From Echinometra lucunter (taxonomy: Eukaryota > Echinodermata > Echinoidea > Camarodonta > Echinometridae): a stretch of 64,000 nucleotides of DNA. A model generated the notes under the pieces. It ran no database searches and was not told where the DNA came from. It worked only from the letters and a program-made list of their open reading frames with translations. The stretch lies in assembly GCA_029962745.1 (NCBI GenBank), contig CM057165.1, forward strand, positions 25,527,882 through 25,591,881. Reading direction: 5' to 3'. The position numbers were made by a program, and so were the translations under genes. This document shows, piece after piece, positions 35,330 to 46,600 of the stretch (position 1 is its first letter; every line of letters starts with the position of its first letter).

Positions 35330-37240
35330 TTCGGTCAACTTTATCATTAGATTCTGAAAAGCATTCTGATTTTGGCTAAAACTGAGAACAATTTGACAGC
35401 TCTGAAAGATTATCAGTGGACTAAAACATGCAGATTTACCGGTTTACATGTACATAACATTGTATTCAACTTATATTCATATTTAGTGCAAGTGCAACTC
35501 TGTGATGCAATACCACACTTGTGAGCTTATTTATTTTGCTTCCATGGGACTGAATCTCACTTTATTGGACAATTGAAATCTGTAGTTGATATGGACAGTT
35601 GCAATGGATATAATTACAGTACTTCTGCTGAAGAGTTGATGAGAGGTAAGATTGTGTGTGAATCATTGCATAATACTACAGATATTGTGGATAGTGATCA
35701 TGAAAGCTTATCAATTTCATACATGTAATTGCAGGTTTGAGTTGGCCCATATTTAACTCTCATTTATAGAGCACCGAGTGTCAGCTTTCTCATTCCATAA
35801 AAATGTATGATAGTTCTGTAATTACATGAAACTTAAAAAAACAAAAACATATTAACATGAAATCATTTTCTTATTTTCATGCTATAACTGGGTTTATTTT
35901 ATTTACTCATTTGATATAGAATTTCAGCAATTTATTTAATGTAAAGAGACTGACACATGGTGCTTCACAAATCAGTGGACAAACTTACTTAAAACAGTGT
36001 TACCAAGTTTAAAGGCATTGGCTAACTTTATGAGTAGCTAATTTACAAAATTCTCAAACTAAGATGAAACATGTGTATGAGTACTTGTATTTGTACTCAA
36101 AAACCCTGAAACCAACCATAATTTGGAATGAAAAAGTGTAAGTTAGACGCAAATGGCGATTTTATTATCCTTCGTCTCACGAGACAATCACTAAGTCTAA
36201 GAGGACCACTTTGCTTGAATTTGAAAATGCCGTTATGTGCCTCCCACCGCGTGATACGCCAATACACACAGTACAGTAAGGTGAGTCATACGCGCATGCG
36301 CACTCCTTATGTCTATTCTATGCAACTGACCCTCGTATATTTTTCAAACATTGGTTCACATTTTTTATATTTAAAATTACTTCCTGTGGATATTATACTT
36401 TGAAACTTTCAGACTGGTATTTTTACACTATAACCCTTATGTTTATCCCATTTTCAAGTAACAAAACAAGATTTTTTTAAATCATAACAATGTTAACCAA
36501 TGCCTTTAACATGATCCAACTTAGGAATACGAGCTTACCTGCCAAATTTTGTAGGAATTCCAGTGTGTATGATCATTTTATGATTACATCTAATAACATG
36601 GCACTCATCGTAGTAGACAGTGGTCACATTGTTTATATTACCAGAAGTCTAGAAGTGAAAGTATTGGTGATTGAAAGGAACGCAGTAACTGCCATACGTA
36701 CTTCTTAGTACAAATAAGCCTGATTATGCTAATTTTCAATGATCTTCTCTAATTTAATTCTTTTTTTTTTCTTTTTACTTGATATTCAGTTGTGACTGTG
36801 CACAAATTATAGTATGATCTTGTGATCATATTTATTCATGTCTACGATCCCACAAGGGGATAAGTATATTTAATGAGGTTGACATATTACAATGTATCTG
36901 TGAGGCTGTGTCAAATCTGGTTTTGCTGTTTTCCCCCATTTTCTGCAATTTACATGTATTCTGTGAATACTGGCATCTGCAAAATATCACATTAATGGAA
37001 ATGAAATCTGTGAGGTACATGTTTGATTTGATTTGATTTGATTTATTTATTTTCTGTTTCACAGTGTATAAAAAAACAAATATACATGTATAATTTCAGT
37101 AATCTCGTAAAGACAAACATAATATAAGGAAATAACATTATAAAAGAAAGAATGGAATTATTGAGATACTGAATAAAATAAAAGTTGACCTAGCTGTAAA
37201 AAATAGTAAAACGGAGGGGCAAGCTAAAAAAAGAGTAAAT
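35330..37240. other. Intergenic DNA, no gene seen
   Basis: AT-rich sequence with only short chance frames. A (TTGAT)n tract near 37022-37050 resembles the 3' tail of a non-LTR element but no body was recognised. Confidence 0.5.
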
Positions 37241-37247
37241 CTTGTAA

Positions 37248-37843
37248 GGTGCAAGTCCCTGTGAAATTTTTATTTTTTTCCATTTTTATAAATGAACAGG
37301 AAAAAAGTGTAATTGAAAATTCAGGAATTAAAAACATCATCATATGGTGTAGCTTCCATACACAACTTTCTCATCCATTTTTTTTCTCCAAAACATATGG
37401 AATTGAGTCTGGAGTATTTAAAATGGACCTATCCCTTTTAAAAACCAAAAGTCTGCGAAATGTAACATTAAGACTAGTAAGATAGCATGTTTGAAAGGAT
37501 GGGTGTAAGTGTGAAGCCTACATGGGTGGGCAGAGGCAATATTACTATAGTGCTAGTGCTAGTGCGAAGAGGCGCACTGTAGTGCTAGTGCTCATAAAAG
37601 TGTAAACGCACTGGCAGTTAGGCCCTCTTGTCTAATCCCAAATTGATTGACTTTATATGATTTTCTTAAAGAGAAAAAAAAAACGGGGAAAAAAATCACT
37701 AAAATAGTAACTTATGATATATATTTCATTAAATTAGATAGGTGTGGCAAAACTAGTTGTGAATAATTGTCAAACAAAATCAATGGAAGAAGAATCAAGA
37801 AGATTTATCCTGAAGAGAGAAGTCAGTTTAAAACATGTACACA
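37248..37843 (+). repeat. Tandem duplication unit 1 (596 bp)
   Basis: Begins GGTGCAAGTCCCTGTG and repeats at an offset of exactly 596 bp with only a few substitutions seen (for example AACATTAAG versus AACTTTAAG). Each unit contains AGTGCTAGTGCTAGTGCG and a GAGGCGCACTGTAGTG segment. An identical short open frame occurs in both units and looks non-coding. Confidence 0.92.
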
Positions 37844-38439
37844 GGTGCAAGTCCCTGTGAAATTTTTATTTTTTTCCATTTTTATAAATGAACAGGAAAA
37901 AAGTGTAATTGAAAATTCAGGAATTAAAAACATCATCATATGGTGTAGCTTCCATACACAACTTTCTCATCCATTTTTTTTCTCCAAAACATATGGAATT
38001 GAGTCTGGAGTATTTAAAATGGACCTATCCCTTTTAAAAACCAAAAGTCTGCGAAATGTAACTTTAAGACTAGTAAGATAGCATGTTTGAAAGGCTGGGG
38101 GTAAGTGTGAAGCCTACATGGGTGGGCAGAGGCAATATTACTATAGTGCTAGTGCTAGTGCGAAGAGGCGCACTGTAGTGCTAGTGCTCATAAAAGTGTA
38201 AACGCACTGGCAGTTAGGCCCTCTTGTCTAATCCCAAATTGATTGACTTTATATGATTTTCTTAAAGAGAAAAAAAAAACGGGGAAAAAAATCACTAAAA
38301 TAGTAACTTATGATATATATTTCATTAAATTAGATAGGTGTGGCAAAACTAGTTGTGAATAATTGTCAAACAAAATCAATGGAAGAAGAATCAAGAAGAT
38401 TTATCCTGAAGAGAGAAGTCAGTTTAAAACATGTACATA
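37844..38439 (+). repeat. Tandem duplication unit 2 (596 bp)
   Basis: Second unit, ending at AAACATGTACA like the first. From here to the NCS1 first coding exon at 39790 I see no supported gene, but a 5' UTR exon of NCS1 could lie there. Confidence 0.92.
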
Positions 38440-39803
38440 TAGTCCACAGACTACCTCTGCTCATCTTCATTTTAAATCCATAGATATTTTCTTGAAGCCA
38501 GGCTAAGTGATGTAAAGCTTTAGCAGTCATGAATCAATAAACACCCATCCCTTATGAATATGCAGGTATGCAAATGAGCTCTGCATCCTCCTCCTTCATT
38601 CCTATACCAACATCCTTCTTGGATACACAAAGCCAAGCAGGCAATGAAGCATTAAGCCATCTACCTCTTCTGTACTCTGTACCCACATACTTCACAAGAT
38701 CTATTCACTTGACAAAGCTGGTTGGGAGCAACCATTGTCTGTTATCTCATCTCTAGTGCATATCAGTTGTCAGTAGACAATAGTCTGTCTTGCTATTATA
38801 CTGCTGTACTACTCTGAAGGAGCCTATTGTGTAATTCTGTTGTATGCAAGGTTTACCCCTGCTGTCGTTCCGCACATATAACAGGCGTCTGTACTTCGCA
38901 GGAAGGGTATTACTGAACTGTGACCTTATATTGCAACAAGTTTGTTGCAAGAAGACCCATTCATTATTTGATTGGTTTTATTATGTGAGGAAGGCATTTG
39001 CAGATTTGGTGAGATTGTCTATAAAATGTTTATTATTTGTTTTTCTTCTTGTTCTTGCAATCTTTGAGAATTGCCTTGTGGGAGTAGTTTGTCTGATAAT
39101 TCTGAGGTATTGTGTGTTTGTGCAAGACTTGAGAATCAATTTGCCACTTAAGTGCTGGTGCAGGTGGCAAATTGCTTCTCAATGGAATTGCACAATAATC
39201 TTGTTTTGTGTGCTGCAGTAAACTTGTAAGGCTGAACATTGTTGAAATCATTTCATAAATGTTCTATTTAGAATATTTAAGTTTTCTGAAATAACCTTTC
39301 ACAAAAAGAGAAGTTTTGGATTATTATTATTGTTATTTTCAAGATGTGGCACAAAGATTACATCTGTTTGAATTGAAATCATTCCTGTGTTAGCATGAAA
39401 ATGCAGTGTTTAAATAGACATATTCTTGAATTGGTTTTATTTGTAATTAGTCTCATTTTATTTGTTTATGCATTTATTTTTTAATTTCTAATATTTAAAA
39501 TGACTACTTTGACTAATTGACACCGTCACTTTTTGGCCACACACTATAAGTATCCATTTTTATATGACATATGTACATAGATATATACAATTTTATGTTA
39601 TTATTAAATGACTTTTTAAAAATGTTATTCCTTCTTTTCATCTTTTTTTTCTTTAAGAAAAAAAAATGGAAGAAATGAATTTGGGACAAGACGTTCTAAG
39701 TACTTATTACAAATCATTCAGGACCTTTCATGAAACATTGGCTTATTTACCATACTTCAAAATCATAATTAATTTATCTTTGTTTTTAGCTGGACTCTTG
39801 AGA

Positions 39804-42800
39804 ATGGGAAAGCAGACCAGTAAACTTGCCAAGACAAATCTTGATAATTTAGCAGAAACCACACACTGTAAGTCACTTTTCCCTTTTTGAACATCATTTA
39901 CAAAGTTTTTCTGTATTTGTGCTATTGACAGTGCCAAAACATTAACTGTTCCTGACTTCCTGTTACTGACAGTGCTAAATGATCACCATTTTGAAAGGGG
40001 CAAATGGTGGTTCAAATGAACATTATTCTACAGATTTATTGCATTTTAAAAATTTTTTTAAAAATTACAGACTGTAGCTGTTCTGCAATTTTCACAGTGC
40101 TAAATAATCACCATTTTTAGCTAGACAAAAGTTGGTTGAAATGAATATTGAATAGTATTATAAGATGTTTGAAGAAAAAGTTTGGCAAGCAGAAATAAAC
40201 ATAATTACCTTCTGCCACAGAAATTGAGGCATCTTAATTGCTTTGTCTTGTGAGTCTGTTTGGCAAATGCACATCTAGAACACAGTAGATCTGCCTATCA
40301 CCATTTTGGGAGAAAATGTTTCATTTCATATTTGGTTTCTCGATGATCTCTTCTGTTTGTGATATTGAGCTTTTGTATTGTTTCCACTTGGTAATGGTTA
40401 ATAGTAAATTCTATCACTGGTAAATGTTACGTTCCACATTTTACATTTCTCTGACACTTAAGAATATCAAATTATATATACTTGTTCCTATATTTTCTTC
40501 AGCATTATCAGCTTCCTAATGACACTGTTGAAAACTCCCAGTGTGCATGGTAATACAGGTACATGTAATAAAGACTAGTAGATTTTTCACTTTGCACAAA
40601 TTATGAATGTGATTCTCCATTTCTGTTCCCTTCTGTCATATTTCCACAGTTAGCGAGAAAGAGATTAGACAATGGTGAGTCAAGTTAAAGTGATTACACA
40701 ATGGTAATTCTTTTTTTGATATATGCTCGAGAATAGAATTCTAAGAAGAATAACATTAAAAATTTGATGATTTTCAATCGAAATCAATGCATTTTGGCTA
40801 ATTTTCTCATAAAAAGTCTAAAGTTGACCCAAAAATTGAGTATGAGGTATGACGTCAAAGTGGGTACCTAGCTTCGCGCACTGCAGTTGTGCTGCGCGCT
40901 GGACTGTACAATATGTATTATACTTTGCGCGCATTTTGCTAGGAGTGCGCGACAAGGTACCCACTTTGACGTCATTTTGACGTAAAAGTGGGTACCCAGT
41001 TGAAACTGGGTCACAGCTGAGGGGTCAAAAATAGCCTGAAATCTTACCACATTTGGGGGTTTCCTTGGCAACACGACTTTTAAAAAAATTTAGGCAGATG
41101 ATTTTCTGCTAATAAAATCATGCTCTTTTAAATGAACTAACATTGTTTCAGCATTGGGTACCCCCTTTAAAATAATTCAAATTAAAGGAACAAAGCCAAG
41201 TAGAAGTTACTTAACATTGAAAATAATTTTCTTTTAATCTCTAATAAACTTCACAAGAAAATTTGAACTGAGACCATTTGGACTCATATGCATAGCATAT
41301 AGTTCATCAGGACAAATTCACTGGAAAATGTGACTTGATTTGTATAGCGATATGTTACAAATTCTTTTCACATGGCCACTGCATAGTGAATATTTACAGA
41401 AGAAAAATGGAAATGTTTCTGGATAAAGAGCATAATATTCTATTACCAAATCAGCTGTGAGTAGTTACAGTGTATTAGAAACTAAACAGTGCATGTAAAA
41501 AGGGCGATGATGTCTGCAAGACTGGACAGCCAAACTGAAGGTTCTTATTGTACATTAGAGTCCCCAGTTTTCCGCGATACGGAAAATGGAAAAATTTCAC
41601 GGAATTCTTGAAGAACATGGAATTCACAGAATTTCACAGAAAATGTGATTTTCAGGTGAAAAAATCTGAATTACGAAGAATTGAGTGAAAATCATGAAAA
41701 TCAAAGCAAAATCCAATAAAGCAAAATCGTGCATCAGTGGAAAATCTGCCAATCAAACCTGTTCGCACTATTTAGCATGTGTTTGATCTGCATACTACAG
41801 AGCGAATATATTAAAGAAACTTGCGTTTTTCTAAGATTTCCACTATTTATAATTGCTTTATCATATGTTTTGTACATGTCACCGAAGAACACGGAATTTG
41901 AAGTTTAGAACACCGAAGAACACAGAATTTGCATTTTAGAAAACGGACAACTGGGGACTCTATTGTACATGTACAGTACCTTTATATCTTTGTATTGCAG
42001 GCATGAAGGATTTACAAGAGATTGTCCCAATGGAACCCTGAATAGACAAGTAAGTGTAAAGAAACCACATATTAATTGGACTCTACATTGTATTGACCAT
42101 TCTGCCATATTTGTGCTGTAGACAGCTTTATTATCTAGTCAGCTTTCCTAAGTATGTCTGACTTAGCAAAAATGGATGTATCAAAATCTCATTCTGACCA
42201 TTGAAAATAGCTGGATAGTGTATTTCTTCACAAAGCACTTACAAAAGAATTTGTATTTGCTTGTGTTGACTATTCATAATGCCCATTCACAACCCTCCTG
42301 TCTTGTCAGGGTTAGCTTGAATAAATTGCTGTGTGTTTCTTTTTTATTAATATTTTCACTTATCAGTTCATCTTTTCATTCAGTAATTAAATTTATTATT
42401 ATTATTATTCATGTACATGTATAATAATGAGGGTACATTTGGTTTTTCAGACAAATATTTTATAATTTTCTTTCATTTCTTTTTCTTCTTTGACCATCAG
42501 TTCCATAACGGATTGAAATGGGTAAAACTTCTGTTTGTTTTAATTCCCTCTCAGGAATTCCTGGAAATTTACAAGCAGTTCTTTCCATTTGGAGACGCTA
42601 CAGAGTTTGCTTCATATGTGTTTAATGTCTTCGATGAGAATGGGGTAAGATGTTGTCTTATGAAAGTCTAAAATGTATCCCATAAGCCCTCTCATGTCAT
42701 ACATTTATTTCATTATTTAAAGAATACTGGGATACACCCAATTAAGTTTTTGTTGGTGTTAACATGTTAATGATTCATGTTCAGTGCTTGGGGAAGTTGA

Positions 42801-45800
42801 TTTTATTCATCTGTATCAGAAATCTTGAATTATTCTTCATTACGTTTTAGGTCATAATAAAAATATACATTTATCATTCATAGTCTGCACTTTGTGGTGT
42901 CTCAATAGATTCGTATATGTATTGTATGAGTTTAGAAAGTAATTTTGATATCTTATGTGAGATGTGCATGGTGCACTCACAGATAAGTGTGGTCTTGTAT
43001 TTTGACATTGAAAAGGATTGAATTAGAATATGTAAAATTAGGCTTGGGCAAATGTTTTATAAGCTAAACAAAACAAAACACTTATGAGACACCCGATCAG
43101 AAAAAAAATGAAGAAGATACAGATTAATTGAAAACTCCTGAGAGCTGAAGATGATAGGCCTGTGTTGCTAATGACAACCACTCTGGTTGCTAGGTTATCA
43201 TGGTCTTTGTCAGATCTTTCCTAGGTAACAGTTAATTTACTGCCTTGAAGATGGTAGGCATTTATCTACCATTGTGGTTATTATCTTTAGACTGTGTAAC
43301 ACTTGATACAGACAAAGTTCTCAACAAGATTTTGTGTGGGTGTATTTTATTAAAGTGATTACACAACCATACAAATATTAAAAAAAAAAAAAAGTGATTA
43401 CAAAATGGTAATTTTTTTTTTTTTATATATGATCCAGAATAGAATTCTAAGAAGAATAACATTAAAAATTTGATGATTTTCAATCAAAATCAATGCATTT
43501 TGGCTAATTTTCTCATAAAAAATCAAGAGTTGACCAAAAAATTTGAGTATGAGGTATGACGTAAAAGTGGGTACTCAGCTTCGCGCATTGCAGTTGTGCT
43601 GCGTGCTAGACTGTACAATATGTACTATACCTTGCGCGCATTTTGCTAGAATTGCGCGAAAAGGTACCCACTTTGACGTCATTTTGACGTCAAAGTGGGT
43701 ACCCATTTGGGGGTTTCCTTGGCAACACGACTTTTTAAAAAACTTTCGGCAGATGATTTTCTGCTAATAAAATCATGCTCTTTTAAATGAACTAACATTG
43801 TTTCAGCATTGGGTACCCCCTTTAAGGGAATAATACATTCTGACATAATATCGTTTTAGGGTGTAATGCCTCTCTCGGGCAAAGGGAGTGGCCATGGGCC
43901 CTCTTGCATAAAAGTCATGTTTTATGCAAGAAGGCCCTGGTATTATATAATTTTTTATTATGAATTGATTTAGCACTCATATATTTCCATCATTAGGATA
44001 TACATTATAGACAGATAAGAAGAAAAAGATGGAATATCAAATAAATAAATTGCCTTACAGTATAAAAATACATATAGATTGGCATGATTATAAAACATGA
44101 AATAAAAAGAAATATAAATCACAGATTATTAACATGGAAGATGGTGTATCCGTAAAAGCCAATAAGGCTTGACAGATGAATGCACCCTGCAGACGCACTA
44201 CAATATTTCTATATCAGGAAATTATGGAACACAGTATGAAAGAAGAAAAAAAACTTGGGGTATTACTAAATTACACATTACAAAGAGAGAGAAGATGCTT
44301 CTTTGGTAGCCTTATTGGATATGCAATGGCTTAATATACTTTAAATTTCCCCATGGTAGGTCCTATTCACACATGAAGATGAAAATAGCAATACTTACTT
44401 TGATCTTTCTTTCATATTTTAAGGATGAGGAGATTGAATTTGAGGAGTTTATCCAAGCATTGTCTGTGACATCAAGAGGAAGCATTGATGAAAAACTCAA
44501 TTGTAAGTTGAAGTTTGTTAGCATTTAGTGATGTTTTATATCCCAAGTTCTGTCACAATTAATTAAAGCATTTTTAAATAAGCATGTGATGATAATGTGG
44601 ATGTGCAAGTAAGTTGACCATGGTATTTAAACTGAAATTAATGGATCAGATTTTTTTTTTTTTTTTGAAAGCAATAATTGAATAATTAATGTGATATATA
44701 TTATATATAAAGTATTTCCACATTTTTTGTTTGAATGATATGAATAAGTAAGTAATCATATGTTGATTATATTACATAACACCAACTTACTAGTGAGCAT
44801 ATTTTTATTTTCTCTCCTATCAAGAGTTGGCATAGTGGATTGAAATTAAATCCTCTCCAAAAGTTTTACCTACACAATAGATGATATATTATAATTAAAT
44901 TTGTTCCCTTTGTGACATTTACCATTACTTTACATGGCCTATAAAACTGCTTTACAGTTTATTTCTTAAGGCCCTGTTCCATACTACCGTTTAACGATCC
45001 CGTCTGAGAAACGAACACGTATGTTTATTGGTCTTTTTAAATTCGTTCTTCAGCTGGTTTACAGACGGTATCTAGACGTTGGCAGACAGCGCTAGTTCGT
45101 GGCCACAATTTTTTTTAGTTTGCCTCCGTCTGACACTGTCTAACATAAATATTTAGACAGAGGCAGAGGGAATTGTTAAACCGTAGTATGGGACAGGACC
45201 TTTAGATGGAAACAATACATTACACTATTATGTCATGTTTCAGGGGCTTTTCGTCTGTATGACCTCAACGGTGATGGTAAGATAACAAGACGAGAGATGC
45301 TGTGCATCGTAGAGGCTATCTATCAGATGGTTGGCAATATGGTACATCTTCCGGAGGATGAGAACACACCGGAAAAGAGAGTTGATAAGATATTTGCTCT
45401 CATGGACAAGGTAGGTTCATTATAATGCAGTTGATACCAGTAATAATCAGATTGATTGAGCCTTCTTCAAACAGGGTGCATTGGAAAAAAAAAACAAAAA
45501 AAAAACCTGTAGCATGAATGTGTGAAACGTGGGGGGGGGGTGAAAAGGTAGCTATTTATAACAAAGACCCTTCTTATTGTCCTCACTTATCACTTACTTG
45601 TTCGTTGAAAGAAATAGAAAGTGGAGATGCAGGATGCTCATATTATATTGTGGCTATTAGATTTGATTAACTTTGCACCTATATTTCACTCTGTACATGG
45701 TTTGATGAGCTTCCACACCACGGATTCACAGGATACCATGCTGATTTAGAAGGCAATAACCTGTAATCTTATTTAATCTTATTCTGTCAGAAGGACCTTA

Positions 45801-46600
45801 AATGGGATCTTTAAATCATTTTCTTTTCAAAAGTCAAAATTATTAACTTTTGTCTTTTGAAAAAGGATTTAGACTGAATTAAACCTAGTGTTATTTTTTA
45901 CCTTGCTGAGTAGAAAATTGCGAAAGATATCTTACTTGACCCTGTCAACATCGTGTTTCAGAGTTGTTGAACTGAACTTACATTGCTTTAAGATTCCTGG
46001 ATCTTTTTTTCTGGGTAAAACCAGCTGGTATTCTTAACCTCCATTGATGTAACATCATAATTCCATATTATATAAGATATTCTTATTCTGTCAGAAGGAC
46101 CTTAAATGGGATCTTTAAATCATTTTCTTTTCAAAAGTCAAAATTATTAACTTTTGTCTTTTGAAAAAGGACTGAATTAAATTGAGTGTAATTTTTTACT
46201 TTGCTGAGTAGAAAATTGCCAAAGATATCTTACTTGACCCTGTCAACATCATGTTTCAGTGTTGTTGAACTGAACTTATATTGCTTTAAGATTCCTGGAT
46301 CTTTTTTTCTGGGTAAAACCAGCTGGTATTCTTGACCTCCATTGATGTAACATCATAATTCCATATATAAGATATTCCTTACCCCATTGAGCACAATTTC
46401 ATTTCAGTATAACATGCATTTCCATAGAAGCAGGCATTGGTTAACTCGGGTTTTGTATTCAGTGGGTTAACTTTGTCTCATAATTTCTTATAATTTATCA
46501 GAATCGAGACAATCAGATATCCAAAGAAGAGTTTCTAGATGGTTCCAGGAAGGATCCATCTATCGTCCAAGCTCTGTCTCTCTATGATGGACTGGTGTGA
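39804..46600 (+). CDS. NCS1: NCS1 (frequenin), neuronal calcium sensor, complete, 7 coding exons, 190 aa
   Basis: NCS1 is a myristoylated EF-hand protein that senses calcium and regulates PI4-kinase beta, exocytosis and channels. Exons: 39804-39867, 40650-40674, 42001-42049, 42555-42644, 44424-44502, 45244-45410, 46502-46600; 573 nt, 190 residues, exactly the family length. It starts MGKQTS, fitting the N-myristoylation consensus. EF1 is degenerate ([11 protein letters not shown]), as is normal in the family. EF2 spans 73-84, EF3 109-120, EF4 157-168. [31 protein letters not shown] and the end [15 protein letters not shown] identify NCS1 rather than hippocalcin or recoverin. Positions 6 of EF2 (Glu) and EF4 (Asn) replace the usual Gly, so their affinity may differ. 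The first coding exon has an acceptor at 39788-39789, so the 5' UTR is spliced. Confidence 0.97.
40650..40674 (+). other. NCS1: 25-nt NCS1 microexon
   Basis: Preceded by TTTCCACAG and followed by GTGAGT. It encodes the end of a Phe codon, SEKEIRQ and two bases of Trp, exactly filling the family motif between exons 1 and 3; without it the frame breaks. Confidence 0.93.
40685..41170 (+). mobile_element. MITE with TTAA target site, family C copy 2
   Basis: Same ends as 16532-16978. It starts only 10 nt after the end of NCS1 microexon 2. The interior contains an inverted pair GTCAAAGTGGGTACC / GGTACCCACTTTGAC. Confidence 0.8.
41556..41961. mobile_element. Mutator-like non-autonomous element with 9-bp TSD
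   Basis: Ends AGAGTCCCCAGTTTTCCG and CGGACAACTGGGGACTCT. Perfect 9-bp direct repeats ATTGTACAT at 41547-41555 and 41962-41970. AT-rich interior with repeated ACGGAATTT/ACAGAATTT motifs and no transposase. A 9-bp duplication is usual for Mutator-like elements, so the class is an inference. Confidence 0.75.
43350..43825 (+). mobile_element. MITE with TTAA target site, family C copy 3
   Basis: Same body as the other family C copies, with a partly repeated left end (AGTGATTACACAACC, then poly-A, then AGTGATTACAAAATGG). The right end is CATTGGGTACCCCCTTTAA. Lies in NCS1 intron 4. Confidence 0.78.
43894..43940. mobile_element. Short foldback MITE (GGGCCC type)
   Basis: GGGCCCTCTTGCATAAAA and TTTTATGCAAGAAGGCCC pair with about 8 bp between. 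Same end type as 791-867. Confidence 0.65.
44969..45201. mobile_element. PIF/Harbinger-like MITE, TTA target site
   Basis: Ends AGGCCCTGTTCCATACTACC and (reverse complement) AGGTCCTGTCCCATACTACG, flanked by TTA on both sides. A 3-bp TWA target and this end type fit PIF/Harbinger. It lies 42 bp upstream of NCS1 exon 6. Confidence 0.78.
45781..46378 (+). repeat. Two tandem copies of about 304 bp in NCS1 intron 6
   Basis: ATTCTGTCAGAAGGACCTTA occurs at 45781 and 46085, and similarity continues to CATCATAATTCCATAT in both copies, with small indels. Confidence 0.88.

Noticed and set aside
37249..38081. Identical open frames in the two 596-bp units
   Set aside because: The identity follows from the recent tandem duplication and is not evidence of selection on protein.
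38844..39221. 125-codon open frame rich in Leu, Cys and Phe upstream of NCS1
   Set aside because: No family motif and AT-rich composition expected by chance; could be UTR at most.
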